Of a stretch of DNA of 40,149 nt, positions 8,195-17,241 are shown piece after piece (position 1 is the stretch's first letter; every line of letters begins with the position of its first letter). The translations under genes and the position numbers were made by a program. Below the pieces are notes generated by a model. The model was not told the origin of the DNA, searched no databases, and saw only the letters and a program-made list of their open reading frames with translations. Source of the stretch: Pirellula sp. (GTDB lineage Bacteria; Planctomycetota; Planctomycetia; Pirellulales; Pirellulaceae). The DNA lies in NCBI GenBank assembly GCA_021300015.1, contig JAJTFB010000014.1, positions 1 through 40,149 on the forward strand, written 5' to 3'.

Positions 8195-9405
8195 CGGCCA
8201 AAATTTGGATTTCGTTTTTCAATGAATGCCCTTATTCCCTCGGTCGCATCGGGCAATTGCAGACAGCGTATATACGCTTCTGTGTCGGCTCGATAAGCGA
8301 CTTTGGGCTGCGAACCTTCATCCAAATGGACCAACATCTTCGTTTGCCGGATCGCCTCGGCCGGAAGCTTTAGCAAACGTTCCGCCCACCATTGGCCTCG
8401 TTGAGCTAGTTGACCTCGGGGTACGAGTTCATGGACCAACCCCCAATCGAATGCTCTTTGCGCATGGATGGGTTCCCCGAGCAGACACATTTCAAGAGCA
8501 CGAGCTTTACCAATCAAATGCGTCAACTGGGCGATCCCATAGCCAGGCGGCCACCCAAGTTTGATCTCGGGCATTCCAAAGCGAGCATCGTGCGATGCGA
8601 TCCGAAAATCAGCGGAGTACGCCGCGACACACCCTCCACCCATCGCATCCCCATGTACCAAGGCGATCACGATCTGTGGTAGGCGTTCCCAAGCTAAGTA
8701 CAACTCGGCTTGCCGCAAACTCAATTCCCTTGAAAACTCCGGTGTAAAACCCGGCAGCTCCTTGATGTCGTCCCCAGCACAGAAAGCATCTCCGGCCCCA
8801 CGCAACATCACCACCCGGTACTGATCCTTGTGCCCTAATAGCCAACAGACAAGTTTTTCAAAATCGGAGGTCATCTCTGCATTGACCGCATTGAGCGACC
8901 GAGGGCGATTCAGTGTCACCGTAATGAGCTTGCCCGATACCTCGACAAGCAACGTTTTGAGAGTTGGCAATTCGGATTCATTCGGGTTCAATCGCATGGC
9001 CCTGGGCCCCTCTTGGCTCTGCTTTTCCAGATTCTCGATCAGCCGTTCGAGTTTGACCAACGCACGCGTGTGCTTGCCCAACCCGAGTTGTCGGTCCCCA
9101 CACCAAGCTTCCACGTCGAATTGGATTCGTTTTCCGTCGATCTGCGTCGCTCGTGCTTGACCTCGAACCACAGAGCCAATTCCAGCACCGCTGACGTGCT
9201 GGATCTGGACGTCGGTCCCTACGGATTCCTCCCCAGTTTCGAGATAAGGACGCAGAGCCTCGCGGGCTGCACGCTCCATCAACATAATCATGTTGGGGGT
9301 GGAAAAGACGGTCGCCCGCGGATCTCCACCGAGCGTTATGACCATCGAGCTATCGACGTTCCATATCAGTTCGCCGATCGCTCCGACCTGAAATCCTGGT
9401 TTCAT
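8191..9405 (-). CDS. Fusion of FlK-like hotdog thioesterase and enoyl-CoA hydratase/isomerase (crotonase)
   Basis: The 404-residue protein has two domains. Residues ~1-130 resemble fluoroacetyl-CoA-thioesterase-like hotdog proteins: VFSTPNMIMLMERAA and IQHVSG place Thr36, Glu44 and His70 where the FlK Thr/Glu/His triad lies. Residues ~155-400 are a crotonase with oxyanion-hole segments GAGDAFCAGDDIKEL and HGDAMGGGCVAA, then FGMPEIKLGW. By alignment to rat mitochondrial enoyl-CoA hydratase, the first catalytic Glu (Glu144) is Val here, while the second (Glu164) is kept in MPE. Simple hydratase activity is therefore doubtful; isomerase, hydrolase or lyase chemistry is possible. Both domains should act on acyl-CoA thioesters. 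I chose ATG 9405 over the TTG at 9411 because MKPG is a family-like beginning; no clear ribosome-binding site is visible. Confidence 0.88.
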   Translation of the reverse strand: MKPGFQVGAIGELIWNVDSSMVITLGGDPRATVFSTPNMIMLMERAAREALRPYLETGEESVGTDVQIQHVSGAGIGSVVRGQARATQIDGKRIQFDVEAWCGDRQLGLGKHTRALVKLERLIENLEKQSQEGPRAMRLNPNESELPTLKTLLVEVSGKLITVTLNRPRSLNAVNAEMTSDFEKLVCWLLGHKDQYRVVMLRGAGDAFCAGDDIKELPGFTPEFSRELSLRQAELYLAWERLPQIVIALVHGDAMGGGCVAAYSADFRIASHDARFGMPEIKLGWPPGYGIAQLTHLIGKARALEMCLLGEPIHAQRAFDWGLVHELVPRGQLAQRGQWWAERLLKLPAEAIRQTKMLVHLDEGSQPKVAYRADTEAYIRCLQLPDATEGIRAFIEKRNPNFGR

Positions 9406-9454
9406 ACACAACGCTCAGGCATCTATTCGATTCGCTTCAAGTTGGATTCGGACC

Positions 9455-12400
9455 CTAGTGGTCGCCATGGTTATGGCCGCCATGCTCATGACCTTGGTAT
9501 GCAGGGTGCTTTTTGTCCCCGCGAGCCAAAACATAAGCCATCAGGTCGAGAATCTCTTCTTTCGTCAATTTGTTGAGCAATCCTTGAGGCATCGTCGAAA
9601 TGGAAGAGACTTTCTGACCGACAATCTCGTCCTTGTCCAGCACGGTAGGATCCCCCTTGGCCAACGGATCGACCATTACCTTGATCTCTTTATCCGACTC
9701 CTCAACAACCATTCCGGTGATGATCGCATCGGAGTCCATCTGGAAGATCCTTGCTCGGTACTTGTCCTCGATCTCGGCAGATGGCATAAGTAGTGACTTC
9801 AAGATCGAATCGGCTGTCATTTTCTTATCGTCGAGTTTACTTAAGTCCGGTCCAAACTCTTTGCCTTCTCCTCCGAGCTTATGGCATCCGACGCAGCTTG
9901 CAGCCGCAAAGAGACTCTTTCCGACCTCATAGGATCGACCCTGCTTGAGTCCCGCTAGTTCCCCAGCCAAATCCTCGATTTTCCATTCGGTGTTTCGTCC
10001 GATGGATTTGAGCAGTTCGTCCCGTATTTCCAAAGGATTGCTTGCGAGGTAAGCCTCAGGGTCGTTGTTGTACTGTTCGATGCTCGAAACGACGACCAAG
10101 ACACCGAACATGCGCCTCCAGTGTCCCGGATACGTGCAGACATAGGGATACATCCCAGGCTCGGTGGGTACATCGAAGCTGATCGCTTGCGATTCCCCTG
10201 GCCCGATCAATTTGCTCGCAAGCAGAATCTTGTCGGATTTAGGAACAAAATTCCTCTCCCGAGCGTCGGGTTCCTGAGCCCCTGCATCGGAACTCAATCC
10301 GACTTCTTCGAGCGAGCCTGGTTTGACGATTACGAAGTTGTGGGGCATGTTGTCGGTATTCGCAAACCGGAACTCAACGGGCTTACCGGCCTCAAGAACG
10401 ATTCGCTCTTTGTCATAGATCATTCTCTCAACAACGGTTCCTATCGCGATGGTTCGCACATCGAGATTGCCGAGTCGGTCCGAAACAGCTTTGGCTAGGT
10501 CTGCGGGCAATCGAGCCGAAAGCGATTTGACCAACTCGACCGTTTCAGTCGCTGGACCGCTGGTCCGAAGCTTCGCAGGGATCGAGCTAAGGTAGCCGAC
10601 AAGGTTATCGACCAGACTTGGGAGTTCCTTGGGATCCCAACTCGAATCGGGAAGTGTTCGCAACGCCTGGACTGCCGTCGTTCGTTGACGATCGGATTTA
10701 ACGAGCTTGGTCAAATCCGCAAACTTTTCTTTTTCGTTGCCTGGGATCGAGATCACTGCACGGATCGCAAGATCATGGAGCGTCTGGCCACTTCCACCTA
10801 CGGTCAATCGATCGGTTGGTATCGGTTGCTTTTGGATACCCGGTCCGCTCCAGGCGACGCTCAGCCCGTCTCCGCCACCGTTATCGAAATAAGTCACCAT
10901 GAGTTTGTGCGGGCCGGCCGTCAGTTCGACGGTGCCGGATCGTTCGGTCATCCCTTGCAAGCGGTCGTTGTCGACCAAGAGTTTTTCGTCGAGATAGATC
11001 CGAGACCCGTCATCCGAAGCGACAAAAAACGTGTATTTGCCAGCTTGTGGAATGATCACATTCCCGGTGAATCGCAATGCAAAATCGTCAGCTTGCTTGC
11101 GTTGTGGGACGTTCATGACGATTTGAGGGACGACCCCACTCTCGTTGGGCTTCATCGCTGCGAGCGTTTCAGCAGCGACATTGTCAGGAGCGGGATAAAA
11201 GTAATCGACCTGGATGCCCGGCTGTAGAATTCCGTTGCTGCTCGGTTCGGCCCCGAGCGATCCGGGAAGTTCAAACATCAACGCGCGTGCCGATTGGAAA
11301 AGATTCTTTTTGACCTCCTGGTCTGCGATTTCAGGGATAGCCTTAAGGAGATCCCCAAGCCCCTGCTTGCTGGCCGATGCGGTGGCAAATGGAGCATCGC
11401 CGTTGCCCTCAGCAGTAGCCCAAGCTGCAAAGCCGAGTTGACGCGTATCGGCCTGCTTGGCCTTGGTCGCCAGGTTCTGAAGGGCTCCTCGATACTTACG
11501 GATCTCGCCCAAGGGCTGCTCCAAGAGCAATTCTCGCAGCCCATTGAGGGCTTCGGTTTGCCCGGCTTGATCGCGATCATTGACCAATTTGAGCACCACC
11601 GGGACCGAGCTTTCTTTTCGCATCTGCGAGAGACCTTGCAAGGCTTGACGCAGAGCACCGGTCGAGGCGTTGGATCGATCGAGGATCGCTAGATAGATCC
11701 TTTCGGACTGGGGCAATTTCAGCAAGGAATCTGGGCTCGCATTCTTGAGGGCATACTCCATGGCCGCTTCGGAGAGTTGTTTCTTCGAGGCGATGGCATC
11801 CTGCAAGCCTTGGTCGATCTTGGCTCGTTGCTTGGCGTATCGAATGACGGTATCGAGCTCCGGATCGGTGGGACGTACCGAAGCTTCGAAAATTGCTTCG
11901 ATGGCGTCGTAACCATCGAATTCAACAGCCGCTTTGACCGATTCGGCTCTGACCAAAGGCGAAGCGTCTTTGGCGGCTGCCAGGAGGAGCGTACCCCAAG
12001 CATCGACACGGCCCGACCAGTGCCCTAGCGTACGGATCGCCGCAGCGCGGACGCGCGGTTCACTTGCTCGAAAGGTCTTGGCAATCCATGCCAAATCGGG
12101 GCGGCGGTGTTCCTCTAGAACCCAGAGCCCCTCGAGGAGCGCTTGGGCATGGGTCGGATTTGCAGGGTCGAGGGTTTTCGACCAAGCGTTCAAGGATGCG
12201 ACGACATCTTCAGCTTTGCGACCACTGAGCTCGATTCTCGCACGGTAACGCGTTCCGTTTTCCTTGGACATAAACGCGGCAAGAACTTCCGGGATCGGCT
12301 TGCCTCTTAACTTTGCAGGGGCAAGTGCGTCTTTGCCCTCAGCCGTTACGCGATAGATCCGACCATGTTGGTCATCTCGATTCGGGTCTCGCATGTTGTG

Positions 12401-14416
12401 CTGCATATGCCCGATGATGGCGTTTTGCCAGTCCGCGACGTAAAGGGCACCATCACCTCCAACTTCGACATCGCTAGGACGGAAATTCGGATCGCTAGAA
12501 ACGACGATTGGCTCGACTTCCTCACAGGTGATGTCGGCGCCGTTGTACTTGACCTTGTGCTGAAGGACCCCCAAAAAGCCGATGCAGTTGCAGATCAAGA
12601 AATTGCCCTGGTTTTCCTCTGGGAATAAACTGCTCGAGAGAATCCCCGTGGCGGCCACAGGGCGTACCCGCATTTTAAACCACTGCTTGTTACCGATCCC
12701 TTTGCCAATATTGACATAGGAACCCGTACCGCTAGTGCCATCGTTGGCGAACTGATAACCCCATTGGTCGAAAACATCCCCGTGCGGGTTCGGTCCGATC
12801 GGGAAGTGAAACTCCATTTCGAACGTGCGCGGATTGAAGCGGTGGACTCCACTTTCCCCCGACCGTACGGTCTTGGTGGGGGTCTCCATCGCGGCGATGT
12901 TAAAAATCCCTCGCGACCAATAAATCCATCCGTCTGGCCCTAGTAACATCGCGTTGGCCGAGTGGTGCGAGTCGGCGCTGCAGACACCTTGGAGCATACG
13001 GATTTTTAGGTCGGCTTTCTCGTCACCATCGGTGTCCTTGAGAAACCATATTTCAGGTAGCGCAGCGACGAGCATCCCGCCGTTCCAAAATTCGAAACCC
13101 GTGACGCTGTTGAGTTCGTCGGCAAACGTTACACAGCGGTCTGCAACGCCATCGCCATTGTCGTCGGGCAAGCAGATAATCTTGTCCCTCCTGGGCTGGG
13201 TTGGATTCCAGTGAGGATAGGAAGGCCATACCGATGCAAAGAGGCGACCATCGGGATCGACGGCCATTTGCACAGGATTGATCAACTCCGGGAACATCTC
13301 CTCGCTAGCGAAAAGATTGATTTTCATTCCCGTAGCTACCTTCATCTTGCTGATCGCCTCTTGGCCTCCGAGGTATTTGTGTTTGCCATCGGGCAGAGCA
13401 CCAGGGATGTTGGTTTTCACCGAGAGGACCTCAGGTAAATTGTCATCTTTGACCTCAAGATCCGAACCTTTGGCTACCGCCCATACACGCTGGTCACGGT
13501 TGGCGGTTTTCACATCGAAAATCTCCATCTCCCGCATCATGACATCTGCATTGGATTGACCGAACCAAGCCAATTTCGAGCGTCCACCGAAAACGTTGTA
13601 GCCGTCGACTACGCGGTAACGGTTGAACCAATAGTCGTTTTTGTCCAAGACAGCGTCTCGCAATTTTCCGACACCTTTAGGATCGAGCCGGAGCTTTTCG
13701 TTCGGGAACAACGCTTTTGCAATCACCTGCGAGACCGCTTGGTCGCCCTGGTCGGCCAAGTGGATTCCGTTCATCGTCAGGGGCTTTGGGGCTTGCGCGT
13801 AAAGCTCTTTCGAGGGAGCGAAAATATCGACGAACAGAACATTCTTCGATTCGCAAACCTCTTTCATGGCTTGGGTGTAGATCGCAAAGTTCGCGTTGTT
13901 CGCCTGGCCATCGGGCAAATTCGGATCGTTGAGGTTCTCATGGGCAATCGGTGAGAAGAAAACCAGTCGCGGTTGGGTTTGACCGTCGTACTTTTGTGCG
14001 AGCATGCCGTCGATGGTCTCGGCAAGGTCCTTTTTGAAGCCTTCGAGAGCCCCCGGGCCCTTGAGCGCCTCATTGTGTCCGAAGAAACAGAACACAACGC
14101 TGGCTTTGACTTTCGTCAACCATTCGTCAGGACTGCCAAAGTTGTCTTCCCGATTTCGAATCTTGAGCTCGTCGCCAGGGTATCCGAGATTTCGGACCGT
14201 TAGGTCGTATTCTGGAAACATCCCATGGATGTACGTTTCTAACCAAGCCGAATGCTGCATCCGGTCGGCCGTCGCGTTTCCGATGTAGGCGATGTGGTCC
14301 CCTTTGCGCAGTTGTAGTGGTGGTGCGGCTTGTAAGCTCCCGAAAACCATCGATGCGAAAAGAAAGCAGGGAACTGCAAAGTGGTGAAAAAGACGAGCGG
14401 AACTTGCTGAGTTCAT
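9455..14416 (-). CDS. Giant exported multidomain protein: SGNH - PVC dehydrogenase - HEAT - PA14 - cupredoxin - cytochrome c
   Basis: From ATG 14416 the protein has 1653 residues and starts with a signal peptide (hydrophobic core HFAVPCFLFASMVFGSLQA). Modules in order: SGNH-hydrolase-like ~37-240, with GHNE at 113-116 but IGN instead of GDS and NGIH instead of DGIH; PVC membrane-bound-dehydrogenase propeller ~354-699; HEAT repeats ~720-1040; PA14 ~1064-1207; blue-copper domain ~1324-1444 with ligands His1359, Cys1427, His1432 and Met1436 in azurin-like spacing; cytochrome c ~1479-1634 with CVGCH (1508-1512) and a likely distal Met in TMPQGL; and a His-rich tail, HEHGGHNHGDH. It probably oxidises a carbohydrate-type substrate outside the cytoplasm and relays electrons through copper and haem; this is inferred from the architecture. 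The frame extends to an ATG at 14479, but a TACAAT -10 element overlaps that codon and only 14416 gives a clean signal peptide. Confidence 0.93.
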   Translation of the reverse strand: MNSASSARLFHHFAVPCFLFASMVFGSLQAAPPLQLRKGDHIAYIGNATADRMQHSAWLETYIHGMFPEYDLTVRNLGYPGDELKIRNREDNFGSPDEWLTKVKASVVFCFFGHNEALKGPGALEGFKKDLAETIDGMLAQKYDGQTQPRLVFFSPIAHENLNDPNLPDGQANNANFAIYTQAMKEVCESKNVLFVDIFAPSKELYAQAPKPLTMNGIHLADQGDQAVSQVIAKALFPNEKLRLDPKGVGKLRDAVLDKNDYWFNRYRVVDGYNVFGGRSKLAWFGQSNADVMMREMEIFDVKTANRDQRVWAVAKGSDLEVKDDNLPEVLSVKTNIPGALPDGKHKYLGGQEAISKMKVATGMKINLFASEEMFPELINPVQMAVDPDGRLFASVWPSYPHWNPTQPRRDKIICLPDDNGDGVADRCVTFADELNSVTGFEFWNGGMLVAALPEIWFLKDTDGDEKADLKIRMLQGVCSADSHHSANAMLLGPDGWIYWSRGIFNIAAMETPTKTVRSGESGVHRFNPRTFEMEFHFPIGPNPHGDVFDQWGYQFANDGTSGTGSYVNIGKGIGNKQWFKMRVRPVAATGILSSSLFPEENQGNFLICNCIGFLGVLQHKVKYNGADITCEEVEPIVVSSDPNFRPSDVEVGGDGALYVADWQNAIIGHMQHNMRDPNRDDQHGRIYRVTAEGKDALAPAKLRGKPIPEVLAAFMSKENGTRYRARIELSGRKAEDVVASLNAWSKTLDPANPTHAQALLEGLWVLEEHRRPDLAWIAKTFRASEPRVRAAAIRTLGHWSGRVDAWGTLLLAAAKDASPLVRAESVKAAVEFDGYDAIEAIFEASVRPTDPELDTVIRYAKQRAKIDQGLQDAIASKKQLSEAAMEYALKNASPDSLLKLPQSERIYLAILDRSNASTGALRQALQGLSQMRKESSVPVVLKLVNDRDQAGQTEALNGLRELLLEQPLGEIRKYRGALQNLATKAKQADTRQLGFAAWATAEGNGDAPFATASASKQGLGDLLKAIPEIADQEVKKNLFQSARALMFELPGSLGAEPSSNGILQPGIQVDYFYPAPDNVAAETLAAMKPNESGVVPQIVMNVPQRKQADDFALRFTGNVIIPQAGKYTFFVASDDGSRIYLDEKLLVDNDRLQGMTERSGTVELTAGPHKLMVTYFDNGGGDGLSVAWSGPGIQKQPIPTDRLTVGGSGQTLHDLAIRAVISIPGNEKEKFADLTKLVKSDRQRTTAVQALRTLPDSSWDPKELPSLVDNLVGYLSSIPAKLRTSGPATETVELVKSLSARLPADLAKAVSDRLGNLDVRTIAIGTVVERMIYDKERIVLEAGKPVEFRFANTDNMPHNFVIVKPGSLEEVGLSSDAGAQEPDARERNFVPKSDKILLASKLIGPGESQAISFDVPTEPGMYPYVCTYPGHWRRMFGVLVVVSSIEQYNNDPEAYLASNPLEIRDELLKSIGRNTEWKIEDLAGELAGLKQGRSYEVGKSLFAAASCVGCHKLGGEGKEFGPDLSKLDDKKMTADSILKSLLMPSAEIEDKYRARIFQMDSDAIITGMVVEESDKEIKVMVDPLAKGDPTVLDKDEIVGQKVSSISTMPQGLLNKLTKEEILDLMAYVLARGDKKHPAYQGHEHGGHNHGDH

Positions 14417-14451
14417 GGACAGATCACTCGAAAAAGTAGTGGAATGCAGGA

Positions 14452-14483
14452 CGGGACGTCCCGGAGGAAGGACCTTCATTGTA
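14452..14483 (-). promoter_or_regulatory. Putative promoter and leader palindrome of the giant dehydrogenase gene
   Basis: On the minus strand TACAAT (14483 down to 14478) resembles a -10 box; the segment 17 bases upstream (TTAAGC) is a weak -35. The predicted start of transcription, near 14471, lies downstream of the first possible ATG and leaves a leader of about 55 bases before ATG 14416. Within that leader CGGGACGTCCCG (14452-14463) is a perfect 12-bp palindrome that could be an operator. The promoter is plausible; the operator is a guess. Confidence 0.35.
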
Positions 14484-14525
14484 TCACAAAATCATGGCCG
14501 GCTTAAACCGATCCGACGGGTGCTG

Positions 14526-14554
14526 TTGGTGATTGGAGTGTTTTCGAGCATAAT
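14526..14554 (+). promoter_or_regulatory. Sigma-70-type promoter of hisB
   Basis: TTGGTG (14526-14531) and CATAAT (14549-14554) are separated by exactly 17 bases. Transcription would start near 14561, about 30 bases before the hisB ATG. The ribosome-binding site TTGAGGAG (14576-14583) follows, 8 bases from the start codon. Confidence 0.5.
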
Positions 14555-14591
14555 TGACCCACCGCCCAGAATTTGTTGAGGAGAACCCCAG

Positions 14592-15185
14592 ATGACACCC
14601 CATCGCACCAGCCAGCTTGAACGCAAGACGGCCGAAACGCAAATCGCTCTGAAAATCAACCTAGATGGCACCGGCAAGCATTCGATCCATACCGGAGTAG
14701 GTTTCCTCGACCATATGCTGGTCCTTTTTGCCAAACACGCTCTGATCGACCTTGAGGTGCAAGCCCAAGGGGATTTGCAGGTCGATGCCCACCATACAAC
14801 CGAGGATATCGGTATCTGCTTAGGACAAACGTTCCGAGACGCTCTGGGCGACAAATCAGGGATTCGTCGCTACGGGCACTTGGTCCTGCCCATGGAGGAA
14901 ACGCTAGTCACCTCAGCAGTCGACTTCAGTGGACGCAGTTACTTGGTTTTCAATGCACCCATGCCTTCACCCAAACTCGGTGATTTTGATAGCGAACTGG
15001 TCGAAGATTTCTGGCAAGCCTTCGCGAACAACGCACAGTGCAACCTGCATATTCTGCTCCACTATGGACGAAACACGCATCACATAGCCGAAGCGATTTT
15101 CAAAGCAACCGCTCGGGCTATCCGCACGGCCATCGAAGTGGATCCAAGGCAAAACGGGATCCCCAGCTCCAAAGGAGTTCTCTAA
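14592..15185 (+). CDS. hisB: Imidazoleglycerol-phosphate dehydratase
   Basis: It removes water from imidazole-glycerol phosphate in histidine biosynthesis, in the cytoplasm. The 197-residue length fits the monofunctional bacterial enzyme. The metal-binding and catalytic motifs are present: [13 protein letters not shown] and [11 protein letters not shown] in the first repeat, and [17 protein letters not shown] in the second. The start is firm: GAGGAG lies 8 bases upstream of ATG. The stop codon touches the start codon of the following DUF885 gene, and that gene's ribosome-binding site lies inside the hisB end, so the two are co-translated although functionally unrelated. No other his gene is in the window. 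Confidence 0.97.
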   Translation: MTPHRTSQLERKTAETQIALKINLDGTGKHSIHTGVGFLDHMLVLFAKHALIDLEVQAQGDLQVDAHHTTEDIGICLGQTFRDALGDKSGIRRYGHLVLPMEETLVTSAVDFSGRSYLVFNAPMPSPKLGDFDSELVEDFWQAFANNAQCNLHILLHYGRNTHHIAEAIFKATARAIRTAIEVDPRQNGIPSSKGVL

Positions 15186-16973
15186 ATGATTCGGCTATCT
15201 CGAGCTTTACTGCTATCTCTTCCGATCGCGTCAGCAACCGCGGGGCTCTCCGCTCTCAATTGTCTCACTTGCACGCCCTGCGCGTTTGCTCAGGATACGG
15301 CCCAAGAGGACGCAAGAGTCGCGTCGAAGTTCCAGGACTGGCTCGATGACCAATGCAAGCGGCATCCGATGTTCGCTACCTACTTGGGCAACCACGACTA
15401 CGATCACGAACTCGACGACTTGTCCCCCCGAGCCCGAGCCTTGGACCTAGAGAACGACAAAACCGTCCTGGCCGAACTCCAACAACAAATCGACCTCAAG
15501 CGGCTGTCTCGAAACGCGCAGATCGATCTGGAAATCTGGCAGCACTTCTTGGAGTACCGGGTATGGCAAGCAACCCAAAGCAACGATTTTGCTAATGACC
15601 CAAGGGTCTATTTGACGTATGCATCCGATAGTGTCTTTACGCTGCTGACCCAATCGACACTTCCCAAACACGTCAATATTCAGAACGCAGCCAAACGAAT
15701 CGAAAAGATTCCCGGTATCGTCCAAGCCGCCAAGGATTCGATCGGAAAACCGCCTCGTATTTTGACGGAAATCGCGATCAAACGGACCGATGGGGCAATC
15801 GCGTTCTATGAAAGCGAAATTTTCAAACTCGCCGAGGAATCGCCCCAATTGAGTCCTTTGCAGACCCCCAGCCGCAGTGCGGCTGCAAGCCTCAAAGATT
15901 ACAAAAAGTTTCTACAAGAACAGGTACTTCCACGCTCCGAAGGTGACTGGCGGATCGGCAAAGACAAGTTCGCAAAGAAGCTTGAACTCGAACTCGATGC
16001 AGGTTTGACAGCCGCCGAGGTCATCCAAGCGGCAACCGCCGAGGCCGATCGTGTCGAACAAGAGATGTACTATGTAGCCAAACAGCTCTGGTACTCCCTT
16101 TTCGACAAAACAAGCCTCCCGCCCGACGATCAACAAGGTCGCCGAGATACCATCCGCCGTGTCTTAGGGGAACTCGGCAAACAACATGGAAAACCCGATG
16201 GATTGGTCAAAGACGCACAGGATACCGTCGCATCGATCAAGGAGATGATTCGCCGCGAGAAGATCTTGACGCTGCCCGATCCTGACCAATGCGACATCAT
16301 CGAGATGCCAGAGTTTCAGCGCGGCTTCTCGGCCGCTTATCTAAACCCAGCCCCAGCGCTCGATCCGAATGCCAAAAGCCTCTATGCAATCGCCCCTCCA
16401 CCCTCAGACTGGCCCGCCGAGCGGCAAGAAGCCTTCTTCCAAGAGTACAACAAGTACATGCTTCAAATCCTCACGATCCACGAAGCTTACCCCGGACACT
16501 ACGTCCAACTCGACTACTCCAACCGTGTCCGCTCGCCGATCCGCAAAATCCTCTCCTCAGGAGTGTTCGCCGAAGGTTGGGCCGTCTACACCGAGCAAAT
16601 GATGCTCGACCAAGGTTATGGAGGTGGCGATTTGGCTCTCCGGTTGCACCAATTGAAGTTCTACCTGCGCGCAGTCCTCAACGCGATCCTCGATCACTCC
16701 ATGCACTGCACCGAGATGACCGACGAACAAGCGATGGAATTGCTCGTCGGGCGAGGCTATCAAACCGAAGCAGAGGCCTTCGGAAAAGTCCAACGAGCCA
16801 AGCAGAGTTCCTGCCAACTCTCGACCTACTTCGTCGGTCGTACCGCGTTTTACCGGCTCCGGCAAAGTGTTCAGCGAGCCAGGGCCGATAAGTTCGATTT
16901 GCAGGAATTCCACGAGCAAGTCCTCAATTGCGGGACAATCCCTGTAAAGTATCTGCCCGAATTGGTCCGCTGA
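15186..16973 (+). CDS. DUF885 family zinc peptidase, exported
   Basis: The 595-residue protein belongs to DUF885, a family related to gluzincin metallopeptidases. HEAYPGH at residues 432-438 is the zinc-binding HExxPGH motif, and FAEGWAVYTEQM (461-472) supplies the usual third ligand, Glu463. An N-terminal hydrophobic stretch ending at CAFAQ (~residue 36) looks like a signal peptide, so the enzyme should work in the periplasm. Its ATG follows the hisB stop with no gap; AAGGAG (15171-15176) inside hisB is 9 bases upstream. The family is described as peptidase-like; the substrate is unknown. Confidence 0.92.
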   Translation: MIRLSRALLLSLPIASATAGLSALNCLTCTPCAFAQDTAQEDARVASKFQDWLDDQCKRHPMFATYLGNHDYDHELDDLSPRARALDLENDKTVLAELQQQIDLKRLSRNAQIDLEIWQHFLEYRVWQATQSNDFANDPRVYLTYASDSVFTLLTQSTLPKHVNIQNAAKRIEKIPGIVQAAKDSIGKPPRILTEIAIKRTDGAIAFYESEIFKLAEESPQLSPLQTPSRSAAASLKDYKKFLQEQVLPRSEGDWRIGKDKFAKKLELELDAGLTAAEVIQAATAEADRVEQEMYYVAKQLWYSLFDKTSLPPDDQQGRRDTIRRVLGELGKQHGKPDGLVKDAQDTVASIKEMIRREKILTLPDPDQCDIIEMPEFQRGFSAAYLNPAPALDPNAKSLYAIAPPPSDWPAERQEAFFQEYNKYMLQILTIHEAYPGHYVQLDYSNRVRSPIRKILSSGVFAEGWAVYTEQMMLDQGYGGGDLALRLHQLKFYLRAVLNAILDHSMHCTEMTDEQAMELLVGRGYQTEAEAFGKVQRAKQSSCQLSTYFVGRTAFYRLRQSVQRARADKFDLQEFHEQVLNCGTIPVKYLPELVR

Positions 16974-17035
16974 TGGGAATCTCCATCGAAGTCGATTTCT
17001 GAGCGAATTAGACAGTTGCGATCCTGCAAATCCCC

Positions 17036-17063
17036 TTGACGCAGGACCGCGAATTCATACACT
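17036..17063 (+). promoter_or_regulatory. Sigma-70-type promoter of tRNA-Leu
   Basis: TTGACG (17036-17041) and TACACT (17058-17063) are 16 bases apart. Transcription would start near 17070, about 48 bases before the tRNA. The rest of the 16974-17117 gap holds nothing I can name. Confidence 0.5.
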
Positions 17064-17117
17064 TTCAAATCCTCAGAAGCAATTCGGGTATCCCGTTACA
17101 GCTTCTCCTGGATTCAT

Positions 17118-17201
17118 GCGGTCGTGGCGAAACTGGCAGACGCGCTAGCTTGAGGGGCTAGTGGTAGAAATACCTTGGAGGTTCGAGCCCTCTCGACCGC
17201 A
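17118..17201 (+). tRNA. tRNA-Leu (anticodon GAG)
   Basis: An 84-base class II tRNA. The acceptor stem GCGGTCG (17118-17124) pairs with CGACCGC (17194-17200), with A as discriminator. The anticodon stem CTAGC/GCTAG encloses loop TTGAGGG, giving anticodon GAG for CTC/CTT codons. A long variable arm (GGTA/TACC) and T-loop TTCGAGC are present. CCA is not encoded (ACT follows), so it must be added after transcription. It stands alone, with its own likely promoter. Confidence 0.95.
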
Positions 17202-17241
17202 CTTTCAATCCAGGTCTTCAAACTCTTCGTGTCGCCATTCT

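Noticed and set aside
10685..11227. 180-codon forward frame inside the giant dehydrogenase gene
   Set aside because: It is a shadow of the minus-strand HEAT/PA14 region, where the domain evidence is strong.
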